Positions 11,204-22,223 of a stretch of DNA of 64,000 bases are shown here, piece by piece. The DNA is taken from the NCBI RefSeq assembly GCF_041381155.1, contig NC_091147.1, positions 7,710,837 through 7,774,836 of the forward strand. Direction: 5' to 3'. This DNA comes from Argopecten irradians. Its lineage: Eukaryota; Mollusca; Bivalvia; Pectinida; Pectinidae. The notes beneath the pieces were generated by a model. The model saw only the letters and a program-made list of their open reading frames with translations. It searched no databases and was not told where the DNA came from. Positions within the stretch are counted from its first letter, which is position 1. Each line of letters begins with the position of its first letter. The position numbers and the translations under genes are program-made.

Positions 11204-13143
11204 ATGGCATCGAATGTTAACACTGGAATTGGCATATTGGCCTTAATACTACTAGCTTTACACGCATTATCTATAGGAACACCAAGCTGGTTTGTTCTTT
11301 ATTCTGATGGGAATATCCTCCTGCGAGTTGGACTGTTCGCTGTCTGTCTAACGGATGAGGGGGAATGCTTGTCCTACTTCTCCGTTGTGTTTAAGGAGGG
11401 TAGCGCATCGTGTAAGTACACCTGTACCCGCTCTTAAATAATGATATATTTAAAAGCCGAACAAAAATATTTAAATCGTCATTTACCATACTCAACAATA
11501 GAAAAAAAATATTAAAATACATGAATTTATAAATAAAAAATTGTAATCGCTGTGTTTGAAATAAATGATTTGGCAGCATCCCATCAAACAAGTGACATGT
11601 ACATCATGGCTACCCGTACTTTATTTCAAATGCCGTCCCAGTATTCATATACATTTAGCTTTGCTATGTTTTTAGGACTTATTGACAGCTCCTTGTGAAA
11701 GCAGCAATTAGATTGGCCAGAACGTGACCCCAAATGGAATGCAGTTAAATGCTTCTGTATTTTGATAAGACCGAAAAACACATGTATTTATCAAAACAAA
11801 ATACTTATATCACAAAAAGCTTAGACTAGGGTTAATTGAAAATTCTCAACTCATTTTGGGACATTCATTAGCTTGATAATGAACTTAATCCATCATGCCA
11901 AACAAACGAATAACACACTTTTTCGAAGGCTTTCATATAAATGTTAATGATTCAATCCAATTTAATTTTCGTACGTTACTTTGGCGATATTCGATCATAA
12001 TTGTTGGTTTATTTCTGTTCCAGTTGAATACTTTGCCTATATTGGATTAAACATCATAGCTGGGATCTGTAACCTGGTATTTTTCATCCGGTGTATCTAT
12101 CACGAATGCTCTACTCCACCGCGTTATGAACGTCAGTTCATCACTCGTCAGGCCACTATTTGGTTTTTCGCTGGTAACTATCTTATTTTATCACATAATC
12201 CGAGCGATATTCAGTGATTTCGCCCATGTAATATTTTTGCAGAAGTCACTAGTATAATATGTCCTTACCATAGATTTCATTGCAGCATGCCACTGAAGAC
12301 ACCAAACAAGTACACCCACTGAGTCACATTATATTGACAACGGCCGAACTAGTCGATCCACTTTCTTTAACGGCCATGGACCATAACCAGAAGCCTTCCA
12401 CACATGGATGAGCTCTCAACTAAAGTGAGGAGGTGTCAAAGAAGCTTTATGAAAAGACAAAATACTATTTAGTTGTGTTTTTCGATCACACAATGGCGCA
12501 ACAGTTACAATTATAATGCCCTACCTGCATGGCCATTGTGTTAAAGATCTGAAAGACATTGCATCATATTCGACCACACTAATTTTTGCAAAGCATTCAG
12601 TAACATTTCATTATTTATCAAAGACAATTACCAAGTGTAATGTGTCTCTACTTTTTTTTTTTAACAGCCGGGTTGCTCATCGCTGCAGTGGTTTGGACTT
12701 TTATATCGCTGGTAGCTGGTGACGAAAAACTGAAATCAGTCGACACACCTTCTTCCATGTCATTTGAGCCCGGATATTCTTTCCATATCGCATGGGTTAC
12801 CGGAAGTGGTTATTTTATTTTCGCCATCTTCCTTGTCACCTATGCCAGGCGTTTGGCTGCTTCCGAGACACCGGATTTTCTGGTAACTGGCACCACCCGG
12901 GGTATTGTGCTGCAGACTGGAAATCAACCATTCAACAATACAGGAAACCCTCAGACCGCCGCATTGGGACACCCCATCCCTCCACCGGAGTACCCTAAAA
13001 CCCTCACTGGAGGGTATCCTAGTGGCGCCACAGAAGGGTATCCTAATGGCGCCACAGGAGGATACACTCAACATGCATCAAAAGCGCGCTCAAACGATTA
13101 CAGATTGCCACAAGACGATCCTTCATACACGTACAACCAATAG
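11204..13143 (+). CDS. Claudin/PMP22-type four-transmembrane protein, three exons
   Basis: Exons 11204-11411, 12024-12173 and 12668-13143 join in phase (GTAAGT and GTAACT donors; ttctgttccag and ttttttaacag acceptors) to give 277 residues. Hydrophobic spans lie near residues 8-27, 72-93, 114-136 and 160-180. The first extracellular loop has W29, G-L-F at 43-45, C48 and C55, which is the W...GLW-x-x-C...C signature of the PMP22/claudin fold. Such proteins sit in the plasma membrane at cell contacts; the role of this member is unknown. The C-terminal tail is Pro/Tyr/Gly-rich and holds an eight-residue repeat (GGYPSGAT, EGYPNGAT, GGYT) at 234-252. The same 24-bp unit forms the large array at 6540-7680. 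Start: this ATG opens directly into the first membrane span. A SINE fragment lies in intron 2. I am confident of the fold and exon structure, not of a specific orthologue. Confidence 0.8.
12282..12460 (-). mobile_element. SINE fragment in intron 2 of the claudin-like gene
   Basis: Reverse-strand piece of the long SINE: gcagcatgccactgaagaca, then cagt/gagtcacattat, tgacaacggccgaactagtc and ctcaactaaagtgaggag. Tail and head are both missing. Confidence 0.6.
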
Positions 13144-13960
13144 GCAGGTCATATCACTGGTCTGTTGTTTTGGTTATATATAACATCCAAAGATATATTT
13201 GATGCAAGTGTTCGAACAACTTACAATTATTTACAAAATTTTGTTGAACCTTGCATACATTGTGGATGAAATAATCAACATATTATAGTTCTTTTACAGT
13301 AGTTCATAGTACTGTTTTTTTAAGTAAACAGGAGAGACTTTGCGGAGAGCTCCTTAACCCTTATACAATCATAACCAGGCAAAATATATATATATAGTAG
13401 GACTTTTTTTACCAGTTACCGATACCATTCTCTGATATCACACAGATGCATGAATTTCACTAAAGCGATGGTGACTCTTTATTAAAGTTTGAAACCAGAA
13501 TGCAATGTACAAATAATAATAAAAATAATAATAATTGACTTTATTTTCATTCGATTCCACATTGAGTCAAAGACTCTTTTCACATGTGGTCGAACATATA
13601 AAATGTACAGTATTTAAAAATTGAGTTTCAATAAATGTTTTCCCGTAAATGTTGTTATTGTATCACTTGGCTGATATGACTTTGAAACAACTGGATACGG
13701 TATCTGAAGTCTGCCTTTGTCGAGGTAGAGCAACGCTTCTTTGTTCAAAACTTTTAAAATAATGGTTAGCGATCTGTTATGCAGAATATACTGTTTATAA
13801 ATAACTTGAACTGATATATTTGTATAATGGATATTAATCTTGTAGGTTATGGGACTCAATATATACCACTGTAAGGACAGTAGCGGGTGTATTCAGTCAA
13901 TAGATATCGCGACTGTGACATCTGGCATGGAGTACATCACTAAAATTTATGTGATCAAAG
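13144..13960. other. 3' flank of the claudin-like gene; no further gene
   Basis: Contains the presumed 3' untranslated region and AT-rich spacer. Several A-rich motifs (for example attaaa near 13481) could serve as polyadenylation signals, but none is clearly favoured. Confidence 0.35.
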
Positions 13961-13968
13961 CTGGGCCC

Positions 13969-14189
13969 ACTTGTTCAAACGGTGATTAGGCTAATCACAG
14001 TTTAACGATAATTTTCAAATCGAGATAAAATAATTTCTGGTTATACAAATTTTACGAAATTTTATAGGAATCTCAAGAACTCCATCCTTTACTTGCTTGC
14101 TGAGTTTAGTTAATCACAAATGTTGCAGTAAATGAAACATGAACATTTCTCTAATCATGTGATTAAGCTAATCATGCTTTGAACAACTG
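13969..14189. mobile_element. ~220-bp MITE with terminal inverted repeats
   Basis: Left end cttgttcaaacggtgattag then gctaatcac. Right end, reversed, gttgttcaaagcatgattag then cttaatcac. No coding capacity and no clear target duplication. Confidence 0.5.
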
Positions 14190-14645
14190 TACAATTGTAA
14201 TGTAAGGCGTTACGTGGGGTGAAATGTAAGCTTTGGGTGTAAACCTAACGACACGGTCCATGTCCTCCAAGGCTAGGAAACCAGGAAGTTCGGGTGAAAT
14301 GGAAAACCCCTACCATCCCAAAAATTGTATCTGTCTGTGACGATATCATGAACAAAAGAAACAAAAAAGGTATTTTAGCTGTGCTGAATTATTTCAAAAT
14401 AACCCATCATGAATGTCTTTTAAAAGAGATAAACATATCGTCTCATGCCATAGATACGTACAAAAGCGTCATAGGAAAACATTGTAGAATCTGTTCAAAA
14501 AAAGGCAATTACTTTTTTTGGTAAGACACATGTTTTAAAATGTTTATAACTCCTCTCTAATATATTCCATGTCACATCCATAAGATTGCGCTATAATTTG
14601 ATGTTCGTTCCTCAACTCAGTTCAGATTGGTTGTCTATAGCGCCT
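14190..14645. other. No supported gene
   Basis: An open frame at 14294-14524 (76 residues, Lys/Cys-containing) matches nothing I recognise and has no supporting splice or family evidence. Confidence 0.35.
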
Positions 14646-14651
14646 TTGCTA

Positions 14652-14859
14652 GGGGCTGCGGTGGCCGAGTGGTTAAGATGTCTCGGCATATTACCACAAG
14701 CCCTCCACCTCTGGGATGCGGGTTCGAATCCCATGTGGGGCAGTTGCCAGGCACTGACCGCTGGTTTTTCTCCGGGTTCTCCGGCTTTCCTCCACCAACA
14801 AACCTGGCTCGTCCTTATATGACCCTGGCTGTTAATAGGACGTTAAACTAATAAAACCA
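14652..14859 (+). mobile_element. tRNA-derived SINE
   Basis: The head carries a pol III box A (tggccgagtggttaaga) and box B (gggttcgaatccc) in a tRNA-like frame. A conserved core follows (ttctccgggttctccggc then tttcctccac), which resembles the core domains shared among animal SINE families. The tail is cgtccttatatgaccctggc then tgttaataggacgttaaac. The tail is nearly identical to that of the ~530-bp SINE at 29245, so both probably borrow the same LINE. It is not a functional tRNA gene: the acceptor stem does not pair well and SINE sequence follows. Confidence 0.8.
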
Positions 14860-15346
14860 CGCGTTCAAAGAGCTACTGAAAATATATCGCAACATCCCCA
14901 AACCGCAATTCCATCGCATTTAAAGTGGAAACCATTGTCTACCGATCGTGTAAAAGGTAAACTCCTCACTACATCATAGTCTAGGAAAGCTATATTTTAA
15001 GGGAGTGGGACGACTTGTTCGCCAGTTACAAGTATAAAGTGACTGATGGACTATGCTTTAGTGAGATGGCACTACAAAAAGATCAAGAGTTCTATCTTCC
15101 CGCTGTAATGCATTGCATTTTTGTGACATGTATGTGAATATACCCCGACATTGAGCAGGTTTTGATACGCTTTTTAACTTTTTTCATTTTTTTTTTTTTT
15201 TTTTTAATTTTATGTAAATTACTTCTCTCCAATTGTCTTCCATTCTGGCATTTTCCTCTCTCAAACACTAGAAATTATAGAGCTTTTTATTCTTATTAAT
15301 GAGAAGGGGTAAGAAAAGAAGAAGAAAGAATGAGAAAGGTGAAGGA
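14860..15346. other. No gene seen; poly-T tract
   Basis: Spacer with a T-rich run at about 15188-15206 and a purine-rich stretch leading into the 43-bp array. Confidence 0.45.
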
Positions 15347-16938
15347 GGTAAAGAGAAATAAGTGTATGTTGAGGAAAGGTGGCTTAAGAGGTAAAGAGAA
15401 ATAAGTGTATGTTGAGGAATGGTGGCTTAAGAGGTAAAGAGAAATAAGTGTATGTTGAGGAATGGTGGCTTAAGAGGTAAAGAGAAATAAGTGTATGTTG
15501 AGGAAAGGTGGCTTAAGAGGTAAAGAGAAATAAGTGTATGTTGAGGAATGGTGGCTTAAGAGGTAAAGAGAAATAAGTGTATGTTGAGGAAAGGTGGCTT
15601 AAGAGGTAAAGAGAAATAAGTGTCTGTTGAGGAATGGTGGCTTAAGAGGTAAAGAGAAATAAGTGTATGTTGAGGAAAGGTGGCTTAAGAGGTAAAGAGA
15701 AATAAGTGTATGTTGAGGAAAGGTGGCTTAAGAGGTAAAGAGAAATAAGTGTATGTTGAGGAAAGGTGGCTTAAGAGGTAAAGAGAAATAAGTGTATGTT
15801 GAGGAAAGGTGGCTTAAGAGGTAAAGAGAAATAAGTGTATGTTGAGGAAAGGTGGCTTAAGAGGTAAAGAGAAATAAGTGTATGTTGAGGAAAGGTGGCT
15901 TAAGAGGTAAAGAGAAATAAGTGTATGTTGAGGAAGGTGGCTTAAGAGGTAAAGAGAAATAAGTGTATGTTGAGGAAAGGTGGCTTAAGAGGTAAAGAGA
16001 AATAAGTGTATGTTGAGGAAAGGTGGCTTAAGAGGTAAAGAGAAATAAGTGTATGTTGAGGAAAGGTGGCTTAAGAGGTAAAGAGAAATAAGTGTATGTT
16101 GAGGAAAGGTGGCTTAAGAGGTAAAGAGAAATAAGTGTATGTTGAGGAAAGGTGGCTTAAGAGGTAAAGAGAAATAAGTGTATGTTGAGGAATGGTGGCT
16201 TAAGAGGTAAAGAGAAATAAGTGTATGTTGAGGAAAGGTGGCTTAAGAGGTAAAGAGAAATAAGTGTATGTTGAGGAATGGTGGCTTAAGAGGTAAAGAG
16301 AAATAAGTGTATGTAGAGGAATGGTGGCTTAAGAGGTAAAGAGAAATAAGTGTATGTTGAGGAAAGGTGGCTTAAGAGGTAAAGAGAAATAAGTGTATGT
16401 TGAGGAAAGGTGGCTTAAGAGGTAAAGAGAAATAAGTGTATGTTGAGGAAAGGTGGCTTAAGAGGTAAAGAGAAATAAGTGTATGTTGAGGAAAGGTGGC
16501 TTAAGAGGTAAAGAGAAATAAGTGTATGTTGAGGAATGGTGGCTTAAGAGGTTAAGAGAAATAAGTGTATGTTGAGGAAAGGTGGCTTAAGAGGTAAAGA
16601 GAAATAAGTGTATGTTGAGGAAAGGTGGCTTAAGAGGTAAAGAGAAATAAGTGTATGTTGAGGAAAGGTGGCTTAAGAGGTAAAGAGAAATAAGTGTATG
16701 TTGAGGAAAGGTGGCTTAAGAGGTAAAGAGAAATAAGTGTATGTTGAGGAATGGTGGCTTAAGAGGTAAAGAGAAATAAGTGTATGTTGAGGAAAGGTGG
16801 CTTAAGAGGTAAAGAGAAATAAGTGTATGTTGAGGAAAGGTGGCTTAAGAGGTAAAGAGAAATAAGTGTATGTTGAGGAAAGGTGGCTTAAGAGGTAAAG
16901 AGAAATAAGTGTATGTAGAGGAAAGGTGGCTTAAGAGG
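15347..16938. repeat. 43-bp minisatellite array (37 units, very homogeneous)
   Basis: The unit is gtaaagagaaataagtgtat followed by gttgaggaaaggtggcttaagag. Almost all units are identical apart from one A/T site (gaggaaagg or gaggaatgg); one unit lacks a base there, two have 'atgtagagg' and one has 'gtctgttg'. The high identity points to recent expansion or strong homogenisation. One strand is strongly purine-rich. Confidence 0.95.
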
Positions 16939-17398
16939 AACAATTAAACACATTCTAACCCGACTACTGCTTCAGTATACATTTCTACAATGAATTCCAG
17001 TTGAATCAATTTTTAAAAGAAAACTTGTATTTTTTTTCTTTGCTATAAGTGTTTGTTTGATTAATAACATGAAATGAAAGTACATCTGAGACATGCATGG
17101 ATAATCCTTAAATGACATGCCAAACCAACCAATCAACAGCTTAGTTTCCCTACCGACTATAAGGGCACCGCCTGACTACACCGCAGCTTATAAACATGGT
17201 GATGTCTACTTCTGTTTAGCGTTTCACATTCATGAAGTGGAACGCCTTGTTTGGCTATTGTCAGTATAATGTGAAACGCGGGGTATGCTTCATACTGTGT
17301 GCATGTACATCACAAACCATCGACATGCGTGCCATATTCTAGAGTGAAGTCCGTCATCAAAGGACTATACCTGTTAGTACGTTAAACCAAATTAGCCA
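16939..17398 (+). other. Spacer with a degenerate SINE piece
   Basis: About 17205-17300 resembles the body of the long SINE (tgtttagcgttcacat, agtggaacg, ttgtcagtataatgtgaaac). Otherwise nothing is seen. Confidence 0.4.
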
Positions 17399-18858
17399 TT
17401 AACCAGAACCAAGCTACTTCATCCCGTGGCGTTAACCACTAGACCATTGTATCATTGAATACTGGAAAAATCCGAACCAAACTATCCCGTCACGTAAACC
17501 ACTAGACCATTGTATCAGTGAATACTAGAAAAATCCGAACCAAACTATCCAGTCACGTTAACCACTAGGCCATTGTATCAGTGAATACTGGAAACATCCG
17601 AACCAAACTAACCAGTCACGTTAACCACTACACCATTGTATCAGTGAATACTGGAAAAATCCGAACCAAATTATCCCGTCATGTTAACCACTACACCATT
17701 GTATCAGTGAATACTGGAAAAATCCGAACCAAACTATCCCGTCACGTTAACCACTACACCATTGTATCAGTGAATACTGGAAAAATCCTAACCAAACTAT
17801 CCTGTCACGTTAACCACTAGACCATTGTATCAGTGAATACTGGAAAAAACCGCACCAAATTATCCAGTCACGTTAACCACTACACCAGTGTATCAGTGAA
17901 TACTGGAAAAATCCGAACCAAACTATCCCGTCACGTTAACCACTAGACCATTATATCAGTGAATACCGGAAAAATCTTAACCAAACTATCCCGTCACGTT
18001 AACCACTACACCAGTGTATCAGTGAATACTGGAAAAATCCGAACCAAACTATCCCGTCACGTTAACCACTAGACCATTATATCAGTGAATACCGGAAAAA
18101 TCTTAACCAAACTATCCCGTCACGTTAACCACTACACCAGTGTATCAGTGAATACTGGAAAAATCCGAACCAAACTATCCCGTCACGTTAACCACTAGAC
18201 CATTATATCAGTGAATACCGGAAAAATCTTAACCAAACTATCCCGTCACGTTAACCACTAGACCATTGTATCAGTGAATACTGGAAAAATCCGAACCAAA
18301 CTATCCCGTCACGTTAACCACTAGACCATTATATCAGTGAATACCGGAAAAATCTTAACCAAACTATCCCGTCACGTTAACCACTAGACCATTGTATCAG
18401 TGAATACTGGAAAAATCCGAACCAAACTATCCCGTCACGTTAACCACTAGACCATTGTATCAGTGAATACTGGAAAAATCCGAACTTAACTATCCCGTCA
18501 CGTGAACCACTAGACCATTGTATCAGTGAATACTGGAAAAATCCGAACCAAACTATCCCGTCACGTTAACCACTAGACCATTATATCAGTGAATACTGGA
18601 AAAATCCGAACCAAACTATCCCGTCACGTTAACCACTAGACCATTATATCAGTGAATACTGGAAAAAACCGAACCAAACTATCCCCTCACGTTAACCACT
18701 AGACCATTATATCAGTGAATACTGGAAAAATCCGAACCAAACTATCCAGTCATGTTCACCACTAGACCATTGTATCAGTGAATACTGGAAAAATCCGAAC
18801 CAAACTATCCCGTCACGTTAACCACTACACCATTGTATCAGTGAATACTGGAAAAACA
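17399..18858 (-). repeat. 63-bp tandem array (about 23 units) with tRNA-like promoter boxes on the minus strand
   Basis: The plus-strand unit is gaaccaaactatcccgtcac, gttaaccactagaccattg, tatcagtgaatactggaaaaatcc. On the minus strand each unit reads TGGTCTAGTGGTTAACG, a good match to a tRNA box A, and about 31 bases from box A's start GGTTCGGATTT, a partial match (about 8 of 11) to box B. In part of the array (about 17900-18400) two unit types alternate, with 'actggaaaaatccgaacc' or 'accggaaaaatcttaacc', giving a 126-bp higher-order repeat. It probably grew from a tRNA-like or SINE-head sequence. Whether it is transcribed is unknown. Confidence 0.85.
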
Positions 18859-18904
18859 GATACGATCATTTAGGATAATAATGCTAATCTGCATGCATTG
18901 CTGT

Positions 18905-21240
18905 ATAGAGATTGAATAGTGTTTTGATTGCGTTAAAGGTGGTATGAACGCAATGGGATACAGACATATTCAATGTAGCGCGTTAGCGCTACATGTAGAA
19001 TATGTCTGTATCCAATTGCGTTCATACCATCTTTAACACAATCAAAATACTGTTCAATCTATATTTTTACATAAATAAATCCACTTTTACGTCAAATTTA
19101 AAACGGTGATGGTTGCTAAGTTGGGTAACTACGGTAGTCAGGATGACCGAAGATATAGTTCCTATTGTTGAATGTTATAGCTGCAGTTTGGTTTGAAATA
19201 CAAAAATGACACTTTTCAATTATTTTCAAAATACATCTTTTTTTTCAATTTGATAATATATCAATAATGTCCAATTCGAATAAAAATTGAGATAACCAAT
19301 GCGGAACGACTACCGGTATGCATCGTTGTCAAGGTAGTGAGGCGGTTCGGAGTGGAGCGAGCCGCCATATTTGATTTTCAACCGAGGAAAGTTACTGTGA
19401 TATAGCCAATTGATGGTATGACCGTTGAGCTGCTGAATGCTTGTCATGTATGTATCGGTCTAAGAACGCGATTTAGACTAAATTCTTCATAGTCATTACT
19501 TTTATTTTATTGTACGGAGGATAGACAAGTGTTTGCCTGTGTGTAGGCCTATTTTGAATGCAAAGACGGGGCTATTTAAAACTGATGATACTGTTTCGGA
19601 TAGGTTACCTGTAATGTTTTTGTTTTGGAAACGTATACACTGTATATGATCTGTTCACCTATTGTTCGCTTAGACGCTCCCAGAATTGTTCACCGACAAT
19701 CAGATGTTCTGTACACACATACATGTAGGCCTACATCTGACGTAACTATGGGATTCCCCGAACATTCCTGAGGAAAGCCCCCCGGTTGTAGCCCCGACCA
19801 GCGATTCATTTTGTAGTTTATTACCGTTACAATGCTTGATCACATCTTTTGTTTTGATGTAAAATACATATTTAATTGGATCTAATAAAAACTCCTTATT
19901 GTTCTTTTGAAATCCGTCAACTTATTACGCAAAAATCTTATCGAAGCGTGAACTAGAAGTAGTCCGAACCTGCACTGCGTTTGTATTCATACGTAGTTTC
20001 GATTACGCTAATATATTTACATATGCCCCTATATAGTCAATGGGAGGGGAGTTGCGTTCAAATTAGCGTAAACGCAACGACGTATGAATACAAACCCAGA
20101 GTAGGATCGGACTACTTCTAGTTCACGCTTCGGTAAGATTTTGCGTCATATGATAATCTAAATAAACTTTAATTACTTAATATACATTTTACCTTTTCAT
20201 AGATGACAGATTTGCCTTGAATTAATAATAAACTAAAAAACGATTTCGGTCTTCTATTTGTCTCGAGACTGATCCTTAGGCGGTACAGACAATATCATGC
20301 TCGTCATTAGCCTACTCGGTTGGCCTACTGCATGAAGTGTAAACAAAGTTTCCTCGTTGTCGGATTCAAAATAATATTAAAGAGTTGTTATTAGATCCAA
20401 TTAAAATGTATTTGACATCAAAACAGAATAGATTCTATGTGTTCAAGCATTGTAACGGTAATAGACAACAAAATGAATCGCTGGTCGAGGCTACAACCGG
20501 GGGCTTTCCTCAGGAATGTTTGAGGGATTCCACAGTTACGTCAGTCACACACCATGCAAACACTTGCCTGTCATCCGTACAATAAAATAAAAGTCGTGAC
20601 AATGAAGAATTTAGTCTATATCGCGTACGTAGACCGATACATACATTACAAACATTCAGCAGCTCAACAGTCATACCATTTGATCAAAAGGCTATTTCAC
20701 AGATACTTTCCTCGGTTGAAAATCAAATATGGCGGCTCGCTCCACTTCGGGCCGCATCACTACCCTGACAACGATACCGGTAGTCGTTCCGCCTCGGTTA
20801 TCTCAATTTTTATTCGAAATGGACATTATTGATACATTATCAAATTAAAAAAAAATATATATTAAAAAATAATTCAAGGTGTCATTGTTATATTTCAAAT
20901 CAAACTGCACCTATAACATTCAACAATCGGAACTATATCTTCGGTCATCCTGACTACCGTAGTTACCCAACTTAGCAACCATCGCCGTTTTAAATTTGAC
21001 GTAAAAGTAGACGTATTTATGTAAATATAAAGATTGAACAGTGTTTTGATTGCGTTAAAGGTGTGGTATGAACGCAATGGGATACAGACATATTCTACAT
21101 GTAGCGCTAACGCGCTACATTGAATATGTCTGTATCCCATTGCGTTCATACCACCTTTAACGCAATCAAAACACTGTTCAATCTCTATTTGAACGCAACT
21201 CCCCTCCCGTTGACTATACAGGGGCATATGTAAATATATA
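18905..21240. repeat. 2.3-kb nested inverted repeat (foldback-like element)
   Basis: Two long arms (about 18912-19985 and 20080-21186) are reverse complements with roughly 90% identity. Each arm has unmatched blocks of about 200 bp (around 19545-19735 in the left, 20165-20345 in the right). Each outer end is itself a ~155-bp palindrome (18912-19066 and 21030-21186), starting agattgaa(t/c)agtgttttg and centred on gcgcgttagcgc. The centre (19929-20155) is a smaller palindrome. Its loop segment, with 'catatgcccctatatagtca', recurs inverted just outside the right end (21187-21240). No coding frame is convincing. It resembles foldback-type DNA elements; the class is not assigned. Confidence 0.8.
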
Positions 21241-21980
21241 AATGTAAACACTAGTAGTCGGGGCAGACCCGGATACGGTTAATGATGCATAAAATGTTTG
21301 TTTACGTCGGCTGGTTACTCCGTACTTTAATGTATTCAGTCAAAGATCGAACATGTTATTTTAGTCGAGTTGTTCACTTCCTTGTAGACCAGCTTTACTT
21401 CGTTTTACAGAAATTGTATTTATGTTGAGATCTGTAATCATCCCACGAAGAAGGTCAATCCTACGTGTAACCTAAACCACATTAGGTGATTTAAATCGTC
21501 TATAAGAAAACGCATCCTAAAATTGAAGAGATGCTATGTTAGATTGGATTTTAAAACTTACTTGAATATAGATCATTTATTTCTGGTTGACCTGACTAGT
21601 TTAATTAGTGTGCACTTTAGTATATATGTTAGATATATAAATCTATATCGGTGAATCCTTAAGTTCGTCCTCATATACATTTAGTCCTAATATACTCTCA
21701 AGTATTCCGATTTTTTGGGTGTGAGTATGAAGTTAATAAGTATCACACATATAGCATAGGTCAGTTTGTTGGAATGGATCTAATAGAGTTGCTTCCCTTG
21801 TAACAGCAATAAAATATTATTTCGTGCATGGAATCATTACAACCATAAACGATATTAGTTATAACGAAATAGGTCTAAAAATGGCTTCATACAATTATTT
21901 TCTGTTTCATTTTGATGCAAAATTGCGAAACCAAGTGACTCTTGTTCAACTGCAGTGCGATATTTTGTTAAACTATTTAA
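21241..21980. other. No gene seen
   Basis: AT-rich spacer; a 62-residue open frame near 21824 has no recognisable features. Confidence 0.4.
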
Positions 21981-22223
21981 TAAGATATGATTATAGATTT
22001 AATAAGATATGATTATAGATTTAATAAGATATGATTATAGATTTAATAAGATATAGGATTATAGATTTAATAAGATATGATTATAGATTTAATAAGATAT
22101 ATGATTATAGATTTAATAAGATATGATTATAGATTTAATAAGATATGATTATAGATTTAATAAGATATATGATTATAGATTTAATAAGATATGATTATAG
22201 ATTTAATAAGATATGATTATAGA
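21981..22223. repeat. 22-bp AT-rich minisatellite (about 11 units)
   Basis: The unit is agatttaataagatatgatt + at, with occasional 24-bp units containing an extra 'at'. Confidence 0.9.

Noticed and set aside
14294-14524. 76-residue plus-strand frame with Cys residues
   Set aside because: No family match by eye, no splice partners; chance frames of this size are common here.
14652-14740. A functional tRNA gene
   Set aside because: Box A and box B are present, but the acceptor ends do not pair as in a tRNA and SINE core and tail follow.
15347-18858. CRISPR-like look of the regular arrays
   Set aside because: Units are contiguous head-to-tail repeats with no unique spacers, and the DNA is eukaryotic; these are minisatellites.
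20554-20832. Open frames within the large palindrome
   Set aside because: Not conserved in the matching part of the other arm and without any recognisable domain.
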